64,000 nucleotides of DNA from Clostridia bacterium (lineage in GTDB: Bacteria; Bacillota; Clostridia; Oscillospirales; Acutalibacteraceae), in contig JAFYKZ010000020.1 in assembly GCA_017537365.1 (NCBI GenBank), positions 1 through 64,000 on the forward strand, given 5' to 3'. Every line of letters begins with the position of its first letter. Position 1 is the stretch's first letter. The translations under genes and the position numbers were made by a program. Positions 26,687 to 36,214 of this stretch are shown piece after piece. Below the pieces are notes generated by a model that was given only the letters and a program-made list of their open reading frames with translations, made no database searches and had not been told where the DNA came from.

Positions 26687-28165
26687 ATGACAAATTCAGG
26701 GATATATAAGGATATTGCCGAGCGGACGGGCGGAGATATTTATTTAGGAATAGTAGGTCCTGTAAGAACAGGTAAATCAACCTTTATAAAACAGTTTATG
26801 GATAAGCTGGTACTTCCTAATATGACTGCCGATTATTTAAAAGAAAGAGCAAACGATGAGCTTCCGCAATCTTCCTCAGGCAGAACCATTATGACTACTG
26901 AGCCTAAATTTATACCCGAAAAAAGCGCCGAGATAAATATTGAGGATAACGCTTCGATGAATGTAAGATTAATCGACTGTGTGGGTTACATAGTGCCGAG
27001 CGCATTAGGATATATTGAGGGAGACAGTCCCAGAATGGTTATGACTCCTTGGTATGAAGAGCCAATACCATTTAATATGGCGGCAGAAATAGGAACACGA
27101 AAGGTTATAAACGAGCATTCAACTATAGGTCTTGTTATAACAACCGATGGCTCTATAAGTGATATTCCCCGAGAGGAATATATGGAGGCGGAGGAAAGGG
27201 TTATTTCTGAGCTTAAAGAAATTAATAAGCCTTTTATTGTGCTTTTAAACTGTATGTATCCCGATAGCGAGGAAGCAAAGCAATCCGCTATCGAGCTTAG
27301 CGAAAAGTATAAGGTTTTAGTGCAACCGATTAACTGTTTGGAGCTTTCGGAGGAGGATATAAAACTTATTCTTTCGCAGATTTTATTTGAGTTTCCTGTT
27401 AAAGAAATCGGCATTAGTTTTCCGCGCTGGATAAACTCGCTTCCTTTAGACCACCAAATCAGAAACGGCATTATAAATGATATTAAAACAACCGCCGCAA
27501 ATATAAGAAAAATAAGAGATATAAGCATTTTCGAAAATGCTTTTTCTAAAAATGAAAATGCCGATAATATAACGGTTGATAATATTAATTTGGGTAACGG
27601 AAGCGCTAAAATTTCCATAAGAATAAAACCTGAGTTATTCTATAATGTTTTAGGGGAGAACACAGGTCTTAAAATATCTGATGAACAGGAGCTTATGGAA
27701 AGCTTAATTAAATTAGCTCAAATGGAAAAAGAATACAAAAGGATAAAAGGTGCGCTTGATGAGGTTGAGGCAACCGGTTACGGCATAATTATGCCTGATA
27801 TAGATGAGCTTACTTTGGAAGAGCCCGAAATTGTAAAACAGGGTGGTAGATTTGGTGTAAGACTAAAAGCCTCTGCTCCCTCCATACATCTAATGAAAGC
27901 AAATATAACCACCGAGGTAAGCCCCATTGTAGGAAGTGAAAAGCAATCGGAGGATTTGGTTATGTATTTGCTTAGCGGTTTCGAGGAAGACCCTGTTAAA
28001 ATTTGGGATTCGAACATTTTCGGTAAATCGCTTCACGACCTTGTTAACGAGGGACTTCATACCAAATTATCGCGTATGCCGGTTGATGCTCGAATGAGGG
28101 TTCAGGAGACGGTTGAAAGGGTTATAAATGAGGGTTGCAATGGACTTGTTTGCATACTTCTATGA
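26687..28165 (+). CDS. spoIVA: stage IV sporulation protein A
   Basis: A 492-residue ATPase that polymerises on the outer forespore membrane and forms the basement layer of the spore coat. The N-terminal third is a TRAFAC-like domain with Walker A GPVRTGKST near residue 27, RLIDCVGYIVPSALGY as the switch region and a VLLNCMYP strand; a long helical middle part and the conserved C-terminal region (MPVDARMRVQETVERVINEG) follow. The C-terminal end GCNGLVCILL matches the family. Presence of spoIVA is strong evidence that the organism forms endospores. The ATG has GGGAGGA upstream and the gene stands alone; control by sigma-E is expected from other species but no clear sigma-E box was recognised. 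Confidence 0.95.
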   Translation: MTNSGIYKDIAERTGGDIYLGIVGPVRTGKSTFIKQFMDKLVLPNMTADYLKERANDELPQSSSGRTIMTTEPKFIPEKSAEINIEDNASMNVRLIDCVGYIVPSALGYIEGDSPRMVMTPWYEEPIPFNMAAEIGTRKVINEHSTIGLVITTDGSISDIPREEYMEAEERVISELKEINKPFIVLLNCMYPDSEEAKQSAIELSEKYKVLVQPINCLELSEEDIKLILSQILFEFPVKEIGISFPRWINSLPLDHQIRNGIINDIKTTAANIRKIRDISIFENAFSKNENADNITVDNINLGNGSAKISIRIKPELFYNVLGENTGLKISDEQELMESLIKLAQMEKEYKRIKGALDEVEATGYGIIMPDIDELTLEEPEIVKQGGRFGVRLKASAPSIHLMKANITTEVSPIVGSEKQSEDLVMYLLSGFEEDPVKIWDSNIFGKSLHDLVNEGLHTKLSRMPVDARMRVQETVERVINEGCNGLVCILL

Positions 28166-28191
28166 TATTAAACTAATTTATAAATAATTAT

Positions 28192-28222
28192 ATATTGTCG
28201 CTCGTGCCGCGACAGGCACGCC
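28192..28222. repeat. dispersed short palindromic repeat, copy 2 of 3
   Basis: Copy of the element at 415-445, here with the most regular hairpin GTGCC-GCGACA-GGCAC. Lies between the spoIVA stop and its terminator. Confidence 0.7.
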
Positions 28223-28266
28223 TTTGACCTAATTAGTACGGTATTGGTTAGGTATAGCCTTAAAAT

Positions 28267-28306
28267 AAAAAACCGCTATCAGTTTTATCTGATAGCGGTT
28301 AATTTT
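28267..28306. terminator. bidirectional terminator between spoIVA and the carboxypeptidase gene
   Basis: A 12-bp stem AACCGCTATCAG/CTGATAGCGGTT with flanking A and T runs; it serves two converging genes. Confidence 0.8.
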
Positions 28307-29432
28307 ATTCACTCAAATTTTTATATAAATCTATCTGCCCGTGAAAAGCAGGCCAACGAGAAGAATTGCCAAAGGTAACAACTATATATTCGTTTTTAGT
28401 TTCATTATGCTCGCCAAAGGAGGCTATGCAATAACCCGATTCGCTGACAAAGCCTGTTTTTCCGCCTAAAATGGTTGCGGTTTCAGGCTCAGAGCCATAC
28501 ATATATTCGAAAATGGTGTTTGATAGAAGCAAGCCATTCGGATTTTGAGGTGTTTTGGTTGTTCTATATTGATAGGTTGAAAGAATTTCTTTGCAAAATT
28601 CGTTATTCATAGCGGCATTTAAGATAACCGCCATATCATAAGCTGAGGAATAGTTTTGCTCGCTATGAAGTCCCGTAACATTATCAAAATGGGTATTTTT
28701 AAGACCTAAGCTTTTAACCTTTTTGTTCATAAGCTTAACAAAATTTTCCTCGTTTCCCGCCGCCATAATAGCAAGAGCGGTTGCTGCGTCTGCTCCTGAG
28801 GGCAAAATTGTTCCGTAAAACAAATCTTTAACAGTTATGGTTTCGTCATTTAAAAAGCCTGCAACCGATGCTTCTTGAACAAAAAGCGGGTCGGTTATTT
28901 CATAGCTCATTGTAAAAGTATCCTCCAAGTCGGTCAAATGCTCACTTGCCACAAGCAAGGTCATAACCTTGGTGGTTGATGCGGGATATGCTTTTTCGTT
29001 TGCATTTCTGGCAGCAATAACCTTATTTTCGGATAAATCTATAATAATAGCGTTTCTGGCATCGTTGGAGGAGAGAATATCGGGAGTATTTTCAGGAAAC
29101 TCAAAAGAAATTTTTTGAGTTTTGGGTTTATTATCTTCAACTTTTTCCTCTGTTTTAGAGGTTGTTTCAAGGCTTTCTTCTTTAATGCTTGCAATTTTTT
29201 TAATAAGAGAAACAGCTCCGATAGAAGACGCGGTTATTGTTCCGATAAGAAACAAGCCAATAACCGCCAGAACCCATTTTCTAAGCCTTAAAACTTTATA
29301 AACTTTTTTCTTTTCTTGATGCTTTGGGGCAAAGTTTTTGTTTATGGTTTTAGGGTTTTCATTATTTAAACCTTTTTCAAGGTTTTCGAAATATTCACCG
29401 TAGCTCTTATTTTGCCACGAATTTTGCGACAT
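28305..29432 (-). CDS. D-alanyl-D-alanine carboxypeptidase (S11 family)
   Basis: A 375-residue penicillin-binding carboxypeptidase that trims the terminal D-Ala of peptidoglycan stem peptides. About 50 charged cytoplasmic residues precede one membrane helix (about 52-76), so the enzyme is anchored by its N-terminus rather than secreted with a cleaved signal. The catalytic SxxK is PASTTKVM near residue 150; KTG is LGGKTGFVSESGY near 322. The middle SxN motif reads PSGADAA, with Ala where Asn is usual. It is preceded on the strand by the TPM and LemA genes with 18 bases between, so the three may form an operon of envelope functions. Confidence 0.88.
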   Translation of the reverse strand: MSQNSWQNKSYGEYFENLEKGLNNENPKTINKNFAPKHQEKKKVYKVLRLRKWVLAVIGLFLIGTITASSIGAVSLIKKIASIKEESLETTSKTEEKVEDNKPKTQKISFEFPENTPDILSSNDARNAIIIDLSENKVIAARNANEKAYPASTTKVMTLLVASEHLTDLEDTFTMSYEITDPLFVQEASVAGFLNDETITVKDLFYGTILPSGADAATALAIMAAGNEENFVKLMNKKVKSLGLKNTHFDNVTGLHSEQNYSSAYDMAVILNAAMNNEFCKEILSTYQYRTTKTPQNPNGLLLSNTIFEYMYGSEPETATILGGKTGFVSESGYCIASFGEHNETKNEYIVVTFGNSSRWPAFHGQIDLYKNLSE

Positions 29433-29450
29433 TAAAATTCTCCGTTCTTT

Positions 29451-30260
29451 CTAAAATCTGCGACCTGCGCCGCCGCCTCCGAATGAGCCTCCGCCACCTG
29501 AGAAGCCGCCTCTGCCGCCGAAACCTCCTGAGCCGAAGCCGCCACCCATGTGATGTCCGCCATAAAATCTTGGTCCACCCATAAAGAATAGCATAGGTCC
29601 CATTCCGCCGCCGCCTCGGCGAGAACCGAAAAGGGATATGATTACAACTAAAACTATAAGAATTATCCAAGAAATAATAATTTTCGAACCGTTTTTCTTT
29701 AAATCGTTTGTTTGAGGAAGATTTTCTATTGCAACATAAGATTCTTCGGGGGTTTGCCCGTATGCAATATAAACCTCGTTGATTAAAGCACTTGTAACAT
29801 TATAAAGCCCTGCGGAAAAATCATCGTTTTTAAGATATTCTAAACCGTAGTAATCTATAATTCTGCCTGTTTTTGAGTCAGGCAAGTCGCCCTCTAAGCC
29901 ATAGCCAATCTCAATTCGGATTTCGCGTTCCTCAACCGCAAGTAAAACAACAATACCGTTATTTTTTTCCTTGTTTCCAACTCCCCAAGCTCTGCCTAAG
30001 TTTAAAGCAAATTCTTCGGGTGTTTCACCGTTTAAACTATCAACCGTTACAACAACCACCTGAGCGGTTGTGGCTTTATCTAAGGCGATAGCTTTATTTA
30101 AAAGCGCGGTTTCTTTTTCACTGTCAATAACATTTGCAAAATCATTAACATAAAATTGCTCGGTTGGTTTAAGCTCTTCGGTTTTATTTTCGCATCCGCA
30201 GAAAACCAAACAGAATAAAATTGCAACCAATAAGGCACTTATTATTTTTTTAAAACTCAT
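29451..30260 (-). CDS. TPM-domain lipoprotein, YgcG family
   Basis: A 269-residue protein with an N-terminal signal and lipobox (LVFCGC, Cys about 23), an extracytoplasmic TPM domain (FYVNDFANVIDSE, TTAQVVVVTVDSL, RIEIGYGLEGDLPD), one membrane helix near 195-215 and a low-complexity Gly/Phe/Arg tail of about 50 residues. The family is often coupled to LemA, as here (LemA gene ends 5 bases before it). TPM domains bind metal ions and some act as acid phosphatases; the function in this organism is unknown. The glycine-rich tail may be a flexible surface segment or a spacer. Confidence 0.88.
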   Translation of the reverse strand: MSFKKIISALLVAILFCLVFCGCENKTEELKPTEQFYVNDFANVIDSEKETALLNKAIALDKATTAQVVVVTVDSLNGETPEEFALNLGRAWGVGNKEKNNGIVVLLAVEEREIRIEIGYGLEGDLPDSKTGRIIDYYGLEYLKNDDFSAGLYNVTSALINEVYIAYGQTPEESYVAIENLPQTNDLKKNGSKIIISWIILIVLVVIISLFGSRRGGGGMGPMLFFMGGPRFYGGHHMGGGFGSGGFGGRGGFSGGGGSFGGGGAGRRF

Positions 30261-30265
30261 AATGG

Positions 30266-30847
30266 TTAGAATTCAACCGAAGGAGCATTTTCTGCACCCT
30301 CTTGTGCCTCAAAATATTCCACCTTTTCAAAACCGAATATAGAAGCTAAAATGTTTTTCGGGAATTTTCTGATATTGGTGTTATATTTTTTAGCTGAATC
30401 GTTATAATCTTTTCTGGCGGTTGAAATTCGGTTTTCGGTGCCTTCAAGCTGGTCCTGCAAGGCGATGAACTGAGTATTTGCTTTAAGCTCGGGATATGCC
30501 TCGGTTACTGCATTTACCCAAATATCCAAAGCTCCCGAAAGTCTTGAAGAAGCCTCAGCCTGTTCACCGAGATTATCAGCGCCGTTTAATGCGTTTCTAG
30601 CCTCGGTTACCGCTTTAAAGGTTTCAAGTTCATGTTCGGAATAGCCTTTTACAACCTCTACCAAATTAGGAATTAAATCGTTTCTTCTTTGAAGTTGGGT
30701 TGAGATATTAGAGGAGGCGGTTTCAACCGATTCACTCATCTCAACAAGACCGTTATAAGAACCGATAACGGTGCCGGTTAAAGCAATACCTATTATTAAA
30801 ACTGCGGCAACTACCGATAGAATAATTACTGTACTTTTCTTTTTCAT
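30266..30847 (-). CDS. lemA: LemA family protein
   Basis: A 193-residue protein with one N-terminal membrane helix (about 7-27) and a LemA helical bundle: SYNGLVEMSESVETASSNISTQLQRRNDLIPNLVE is the family-defining region (split around 30-65), followed by VTEAYPELKAN and a GTENRISTARKDYN segment. LemA proteins are widespread inner-membrane proteins of unknown molecular function, frequently beside TPM-domain proteins. It is the first gene of the lemA-TPM-carboxypeptidase run. Its start is supported by GGAAG and by the position of the helix. Confidence 0.92.
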   Translation of the reverse strand: MKKKSTVIILSVVAAVLIIGIALTGTVIGSYNGLVEMSESVETASSNISTQLQRRNDLIPNLVEVVKGYSEHELETFKAVTEARNALNGADNLGEQAEASSRLSGALDIWVNAVTEAYPELKANTQFIALQDQLEGTENRISTARKDYNDSAKKYNTNIRKFPKNILASIFGFEKVEYFEAQEGAENAPSVEF

Positions 30848-31005
30848 TTTAATTACTTCCTTTCAAAAGATATTTATATTTTACTATATTTTAATCAAAA
30901 TTTCTACTATAAATTAAATATTTAACAAATTATTGATTTTTTAGAAAAAAGAGGTTATTATATATATAAATATTTATATATAAGTTTAAAAAGGCGGATT
31001 TTAAA

Positions 31006-31740
31006 ATGCTAGAGCTTAAAAATATTTCTTTCTCTGCCGAAGGCGAAAACGGCAAAAAGGAAATACTTAAAAATATAAACCTTAAAATTGAAGATGGCTT
31101 TTCGGTTATCACAGGACCTAACGGCGGTGGTAAATCAACCTTAGCTAAAATTATAGCAGGTATTATTAAGCCAACCTCGGGTCAGATTTTTTTAGACGGC
31201 GAGGACATTACTGATTTATCCATAACCGAGCGCGCCCAAAAGGGTGTTAGCTTTGCTTTTCAGCAACCTGTTCGTTTTAAGGGTATAACAGTTCACGACC
31301 TTATAAGTCTTGCGGCGGGAAAGCAAATAGGTATAACCGAGGCTTGCGATTATTTATCTCAGGTTGGTCTTTGCGCAAGAGATTATATCAACCGCGAGGT
31401 TAATGCATCATTATCGGGCGGTGAGCTTAAAAGAATTGAAATCGCAACCGTTTTAGCCCGTTCAACCAAAATTTCCCTTTTTGATGAGCCTGAGGCGGGT
31501 ATCGACCTTTGGAGCTTTAACAGTTTAATTAAGGTTTTTGAAAAAATGCATAATACATTAGGCGGCTCAATAATTATTATATCCCATCAAGAGCGAATTC
31601 TTAACATTGCGGATAAAATTATTGTTGTTTCGGCAGGCGATATTATAAACGAGGGCAAAAAGGAAGATATTTTGCCTGAGCTTTTAGGCAAATCAAAAGC
31701 CGCTTGCAAGGTTTTGGTTGATAACATGGAGGGCGAATAA
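31006..31740 (+). CDS. sufC: Fe-S cluster assembly ATPase SufC
   Basis: A 244-residue ABC-type ATPase: Walker A GPNGGGKST near 37, signature LSGGELKR near 135 and Walker B KISLFDEPEAGID near 160. SufC has no membrane partner; it drives the SufB-type scaffold for iron-sulfur assembly. Its stop codon overlaps the next start by one base, so the two genes are translationally coupled. There is no sufD, sufS or sufU here, matching the minimal SufC-SufB layout (also called SMS) found in archaea and many anaerobic clostridia. It is divergent from lemA across an AT-rich 158-base gap. Confidence 0.92.
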   Translation: MLELKNISFSAEGENGKKEILKNINLKIEDGFSVITGPNGGGKSTLAKIIAGIIKPTSGQIFLDGEDITDLSITERAQKGVSFAFQQPVRFKGITVHDLISLAAGKQIGITEACDYLSQVGLCARDYINREVNASLSGGELKRIEIATVLARSTKISLFDEPEAGIDLWSFNSLIKVFEKMHNTLGGSIIIISHQERILNIADKIIVVSAGDIINEGKKEDILPELLGKSKAACKVLVDNMEGE

Positions 31741-32657
31741 TGAATAATACAGAGCTTGAACTTTTGAAGATAATCGCCGATATGGATGAAAATGTAAATG
31801 GCGCTTTCAATATTCGTGCAAACGGTGATTTAGCTGCCAGAAATGTTACCGAAAATATAAATATTGTAACAAAATCTGATAAATCTGGTATAGATATTAT
31901 AATTAAACCCAATACTAAGAACGAAAAGGTTCATATTCCGGTCATTATAAGCGAAACAGGTCTTAATGATTTGGTTTATAACGATTTTCATATCGGCGAA
32001 AATGCCGAGGTTGAAATAGTTGCAGGCTGCGGTATTCATAACTGCGGCGGCGAAAATTCAGGGCATGACGGTATTCATACCTTTTATGTTGGCAAAAATG
32101 CTAAAATCAAATATGTTGAAAAGCATTATGGCTCAGGTGAGGGAACCGGTGAAAACACCATGAATCCAACCACCGTTATCAATATTGAGGAAGGTGGATA
32201 TATGGAAATGGAAACCACCCAGATTAAAGGTATTGATTCAACTAAACGAATAACAACCGCAAAGCTCGGCTGTGATGCTACTCTTGTTATTAAAGAAAAG
32301 CTTATGACTCACGGCAGGCAATATGCCGCAACTGATTTCACGGTTGATTTAAACGGTGAAAATTCGAGTGCTAATGTTGTTTCCCGTTCGGTTGCTAAGG
32401 ACGATTCTTATCAGGTTTTTGTTTCTAAAATTAACGGAAACAATGTCTGCTCAGGTCATACCGAGTGCGATGCTATTATAATGGATAATGCTCATGTTTC
32501 GGCAGTTCCTGAGATTACTGCAAATCATATTGATGCCTCGCTTATTCACGAGGCGGCAATAGGTAAAATCGCAGGCGAGCAGCTTATAAAGCTTATGACC
32601 TTGGGACTTACCGAGCAAGAGGCAGAAGAGCAAATCGTTAATGGATTTTTAAAATAA
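31740..32657 (+). CDS. sufB: SufB/SufD-like scaffold protein of the minimal Suf system
   Basis: A 305-residue member of the SufBD beta-helix family, shorter than full SufB (about 470). It shows the repeated right-handed beta-helix pattern (VEIVAGCGIHNCGGEN, GIHTFYVGKNAKIKYVEKH), a conserved NGNNVCSGHTECDAIIMD turn and the C-terminal ASLIHEAAIGKIAGEQLIKLM segment that contacts SufC. In the two-gene system this protein alone provides the scaffold where a full SUF system uses SufB and SufD. Cysteines in GCGIHNC are candidates for cluster contact. It is coupled to sufC by an ATG that overlaps the sufC stop. Confidence 0.88.
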   Translation: MNNTELELLKIIADMDENVNGAFNIRANGDLAARNVTENINIVTKSDKSGIDIIIKPNTKNEKVHIPVIISETGLNDLVYNDFHIGENAEVEIVAGCGIHNCGGENSGHDGIHTFYVGKNAKIKYVEKHYGSGEGTGENTMNPTTVINIEEGGYMEMETTQIKGIDSTKRITTAKLGCDATLVIKEKLMTHGRQYAATDFTVDLNGENSSANVVSRSVAKDDSYQVFVSKINGNNVCSGHTECDAIIMDNAHVSAVPEITANHIDASLIHEAAIGKIAGEQLIKLMTLGLTEQEAEEQIVNGFLK

Positions 32658-32702
32658 TTTTTTAATTATTTGAAAATAAAAATATTCTATGAGGTGTTTA
32701 AA

Positions 32703-33236
32703 ATGGATTTAAAGGGTTCTAAAACAGAACAAAATTTAAAAGACGCTTTTTCCGGTGAAAGTGAAGCCAGAAATAAGTACACTTATTTTGCATCGGTTGC
32801 TAAAAAGGAAGGCTTTGAGCAAATTTCTGCAATTTTCCAAGATACCGCTAATAATGAAAAAGAGCACGCTAAAATGTGGTTTAAATATTTAGGCGGTATA
32901 GGTAATACTATTCAAAATTTAAAGGCTGCCGCTGAGGGCGAGAATTACGAGTGGACCGATATGTATGCCACATTCGCAAAAGAGGCAGAGGAAGAAGGTT
33001 TTACCGAGATTGCTTCTAAATTCAGAATGGTAGCTGAAATTGAAAAAACTCATGAGGAAAGATACCTTAAACTTTTAAACAATGTAGAAATGCAAAAGGT
33101 ATTTGAAAAGTCAGAGGAAATTATGTGGGAATGCCGAAATTGCGGACATTTGGTTGTTGGCAAAAAGGCTCCCCAGGTTTGCCCCGTTTGCAATCATCCT
33201 CAAAGTTATTTCGAGCAGAGAAAAGAAAATTATTAA
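32703..33236 (+). CDS. rubrerythrin
   Basis: A 177-residue non-haem iron protein that reduces hydrogen peroxide in anaerobes. The N-terminal ferritin-like four-helix domain supplies the diiron ligands ([39 protein letters not shown]) and the C-terminus is a rubredoxin domain with WECRNCG and VCPVCNHP providing the FeCys4 site. ATG 32703 was preferred to an upstream ATG because of a GAGGTG site just before it and because the family starts at this point. It follows sufCB by 45 bases; co-expression with Fe-S assembly under oxidative stress would make sense but is inferred. Confidence 0.95.
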   Translation: MDLKGSKTEQNLKDAFSGESEARNKYTYFASVAKKEGFEQISAIFQDTANNEKEHAKMWFKYLGGIGNTIQNLKAAAEGENYEWTDMYATFAKEAEEEGFTEIASKFRMVAEIEKTHEERYLKLLNNVEMQKVFEKSEEIMWECRNCGHLVVGKKAPQVCPVCNHPQSYFEQRKENY

Positions 33237-33251
33237 TTTAATATTTTAAAG

Positions 33252-33284
33252 AAAAACCGCCATAGAAATATGGCGGTTTTTAAT
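33252..33284. terminator. bidirectional terminator after rubrerythrin
   Basis: Stem AAAACCGCCATA/TATGGCGGTTTT with a GAAA loop and T run, between converging genes. Confidence 0.85.
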
Positions 33285-33303
33285 TTTAATTAAACTGTAT
33301 TGA

Positions 33304-34032
33304 TTATTTTATTTTCTGTTGGAGTTCGGATATGATTCTTTGTCCCTCTTTATAGGTCTGCTTTGCGTTTTTGCTTTTCTCTAAGGTTGTGCCTTTTATT
33401 CTTCGGCAAGAAATTTGAAGGTCATCAGGTAAAGAGCCTAATTTTTCGTTGGTTGTGGCTTTATAAAAATCTTCGCCGAACTTTACAGGCTCGCCCTCAA
33501 ATATACCTATTTCGCCGCCGATTTTATCGAAATATTTAATCGAGGCTTCGTCGGTTATATAAAGCATTGTATCGTCGCTTATCACCTTGGCTTGCAGGCT
33601 TTGGAATTGCGCCAAGCGGTAATTAGCATCATTATTTTGAACACTAACACTTAAATTTACAACCTGAACTTTAACCTCACCGTCGCCATTCAAATCTTTT
33701 CCGATTTTTTCAAAATATTTAGCAATAGGTGCAATTTGGGTATCAATTACAGGGGTATATGAGAAATAGATAATGCTAAAATCATATTTAGGTCTGGTTG
33801 CACACTGAGTTACTAAAACTGCAAGCACAACAGCTATAAAAACAGAAATTAAGGTTTGCCATTTATAATGATACCAAAAGTTTTCCCGTTTTTCCTTAAA
33901 GGTTTCGGGTGCAACTGCAACCTCACTCGGTTTTGGTTCAGGAGACAGGTCTCCATGCTGCATTTGTTTTAGCTCTAAAAAGCTTTTTCTGGCTTTTCTT
34001 TGTTCTTCCAAAATTTTGTTTTTCTTTGCCAT
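33304..34032 (-). CDS. single-pass membrane protein of unknown function
   Basis: I do not recognise this 242-residue protein. It has a basic, charged N-terminal segment of about 55 residues (KKNKILEEQRKARKSF), one strong membrane helix (about 58-78, TLISVFIAVVLAVLVTQCA) and an extracytoplasmic domain of about 160 residues with an acidic calcium-like loop DLNGDGEVKV that resembles an EF-hand or dockerin-type loop. The domain layout suggests an N-in anchored protein. It lies one base after the uvrB stop and is surely co-transcribed with it, but nothing ties it to DNA repair. Confidence 0.75.
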   Translation of the reverse strand: MAKKNKILEEQRKARKSFLELKQMQHGDLSPEPKPSEVAVAPETFKEKRENFWYHYKWQTLISVFIAVVLAVLVTQCATRPKYDFSIIYFSYTPVIDTQIAPIAKYFEKIGKDLNGDGEVKVQVVNLSVSVQNNDANYRLAQFQSLQAKVISDDTMLYITDEASIKYFDKIGGEIGIFEGEPVKFGEDFYKATTNEKLGSLPDDLQISCRRIKGTTLEKSKNAKQTYKEGQRIISELQQKIK

Positions 34033-34033
34033 T

Positions 34034-35992
34034 TTATTTTCCTTGCCTTAATTTATTTATTTTATCGCGAAGCATTGCGGCATGTTCAAATTCGAGGATT
34101 TTTGCCGCTTGTTTCATTTCAACCGTTAGTCGCTTAATTTCTGCCTCGCGTTCAACTCGGCTCATTCGGGATATAGGTTTATCCTCTTTCGGTTTAGCAC
34201 CGATTTCTATAATATCGCGAACATCCTTGATAATAGTTTTTGGGGTTATGCCGTTTTCGGTATTATATTTTTCTTGAATAGCGCGGCGGCGCTCGGTTTC
34301 GGTTATTGCTCTTTCCATGGACCGAGTAACATTATCGGCATACATTATAACCTCGCCCTCGGCGTTTCGGGCGGCTCTTCCTATGGTTTGAACAAGGGGA
34401 GTTTCGCTTCTTAAAAATCCCTCTTTATCGGCATCTAAAATTGCCACAAGTGATACTTCGGGGATATCCAAGCCCTCGCGCAAGAGGTTTATACCAACCA
34501 AAACATCAAATTCGCCAAGACGCAAATCGCGGATAATTTCCATTCGCTCAATGGTATCAATATCATAATGCATATAACGAACTTTGATGTCTAGTTCTTC
34601 AAGATACTCGGTTAAATCCTCTGCCATTTTCTTGGTTAGAGTTGTTATTAAAACACGCTCGTTTTTAGCAGTTCGGGTGTTTATCTCGCTTATTAAATCG
34701 TCTATTTGACCGTCAGACGGGCGGACTGAGACTTTTGGGTCTAAAAGACCTGTCGGTCTGATAACCTGCTCAACAATTTGAGCAGAGTGGTCCTTTTCAA
34801 AGTCGGCAGGGGTTGCCGAAACGAATATTGCCTGATTTACATGCTTATAAAATTCCTCAAAGTTTAAAGGTCTATTATCAAAAGCCGAGGGGAGCCTGAA
34901 ACCGTATTCAACAAGATTTTCTTTTCTTGCGCGGTCTCCCGCATACATTCCTCTGACCTGAGGGAGAGTTACATGGGATTCGTCAACAAATAAAATAAAA
35001 TCGTCGGGAAAATAGTCAAGCAAGGTAGAAGGCGTACTGCCCTTAGGTCTTCTCGCCATAACTCTGGAATAATTTTCTATTCCCTTGCATGTGCCGATTT
35101 CTCTTAACATTTCAATATCGTATTCGGTGCGTTGGCGGATTCGCTGAGCTTCAATTAACTGCTCGTTTTTAATAAAGAATTTAACCCTTTCTTCCATTTC
35201 TTCTTTGATTTCGGCAAGCGCTTCTTCTAATTTATCCTGAGGAACGATATAGTGGGAAGCAGGGTAGATTGCAATATGCGAAAGAAAGGCTTTTACCTCG
35301 CCTGTAAGTGTATTTATTTCGGAAATACGGTCAATTTCGTCTCCAAAAAACTCAATTCTTATAGCGTTTTCATGCGAATAAGCAGGAAAGATTTCAACCG
35401 TATCGCCTCTGACTCTGAACTTATTTCTTATGAAGTTTATATCGTTTCGCTCATATTGAAGGTCAACCAGCTTCATAATAAGTTCGTCTCGGCTTTTTTC
35501 CATACCTGTTCTTAAAGAAATAACCATATTGCGATAATCAATAGGGTTACCGAGCGAATAAATACAAGAAACCGATGCCACGATTATAACATCTCTGCGC
35601 TCGGATAATGCACAGGTGGCGCTATGGCGAAGTTTATCAATTTCGTCGTTTATAGCGGAGTCTTTTTCAATATAGGTATCTGTTCCAGGAAGATATGCTT
35701 CGGGCTGATAATAGTCGTAATAGGAAACAAAATATTCCACCGCATTCTCAGGGAAGAATTCGCGAAACTCTGAACAAAGTTGCGCAGCAAGGGTTTTATT
35801 GTGAGCGAGAACTAGGGTTGGACGGTTTACTTTTTCGATAATATTAGCCATGGTAAATGTCTTACCCGAGCCTGTTACACCAAGCAAAGTTTGCTCGCGG
35901 TCGCCACGGTTTAAACCCTCAACTAATTTTTCAATAGCTTGGGGCTGGTCGCCCGTAGGCTTATAAGCCGAATGCAAAATAAACTTATCCAC
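34034..35992 (-). CDS. uvrB: excinuclease ABC subunit B
   Basis: A 652-residue DNA-repair helicase-like protein that verifies damage with UvrA and recruits UvrC. Motifs: the TGDQPQAI start, Walker [15 protein letters not shown], the beta-hairpin region [25 protein letters not shown] and the helicase C part with [26 protein letters not shown] and QTIGRAARN; the C-terminal UVR domain (about 610-650) is present. I start it at GTG 35992, preceded by GAGGTGAGG, rather than a TTG 30 bases upstream that overlaps the promoter. uvrA and uvrC are not in the window. Confidence 0.95.
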   Translation of the reverse strand: MDKFILHSAYKPTGDQPQAIEKLVEGLNRGDREQTLLGVTGSGKTFTMANIIEKVNRPTLVLAHNKTLAAQLCSEFREFFPENAVEYFVSYYDYYQPEAYLPGTDTYIEKDSAINDEIDKLRHSATCALSERRDVIIVASVSCIYSLGNPIDYRNMVISLRTGMEKSRDELIMKLVDLQYERNDINFIRNKFRVRGDTVEIFPAYSHENAIRIEFFGDEIDRISEINTLTGEVKAFLSHIAIYPASHYIVPQDKLEEALAEIKEEMEERVKFFIKNEQLIEAQRIRQRTEYDIEMLREIGTCKGIENYSRVMARRPKGSTPSTLLDYFPDDFILFVDESHVTLPQVRGMYAGDRARKENLVEYGFRLPSAFDNRPLNFEEFYKHVNQAIFVSATPADFEKDHSAQIVEQVIRPTGLLDPKVSVRPSDGQIDDLISEINTRTAKNERVLITTLTKKMAEDLTEYLEELDIKVRYMHYDIDTIERMEIIRDLRLGEFDVLVGINLLREGLDIPEVSLVAILDADKEGFLRSETPLVQTIGRAARNAEGEVIMYADNVTRSMERAITETERRRAIQEKYNTENGITPKTIIKDVRDIIEIGAKPKEDKPISRMSRVEREAEIKRLTVEMKQAAKILEFEHAAMLRDKINKLRQGK

Positions 35993-36026
35993 TTGCCTCA
36001 CCTCACAGCGTAAATTATACAAATAT

Positions 36027-36054
36027 ATTATAACATGAAATTTATTTATGTAAA
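36027..36054 (-). promoter_or_regulatory. promoter of uvrB
   Basis: On the minus strand TTTACA, 16-base spacer, TATAAT (36032-36027), about 35 bases before the GTG start. No LexA-type box was recognised. Confidence 0.45.
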
Positions 36055-36155
36055 TGAATTTTATGTAAATAAATTAAATATCAAAACATAATATAGTTGT
36101 TATTTGGTTTACTACGATATATTAAATGATTTTATTAAAAATTTTTTCTTAACCG

Positions 36156-36184
36156 TTGAAAAGTTTTTTAAAATATGGTATATT
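36156..36184 (+). promoter_or_regulatory. promoter of ddh
   Basis: TTGAAA (36156-36161), 17-base spacer ending TGG, TATATT (36179-36184), about 30 bases before the ATG. Confidence 0.6.
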
Positions 36185-36214
36185 TTTTTTATTAAGTTTA
36201 AAGAAGGTTTTTTA

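Noticed and set aside
26986-27618. 210-codon minus-strand frame inside spoIVA
   Set aside because: spoIVA is clear on the plus strand; the reverse frame only reflects its codon pattern.
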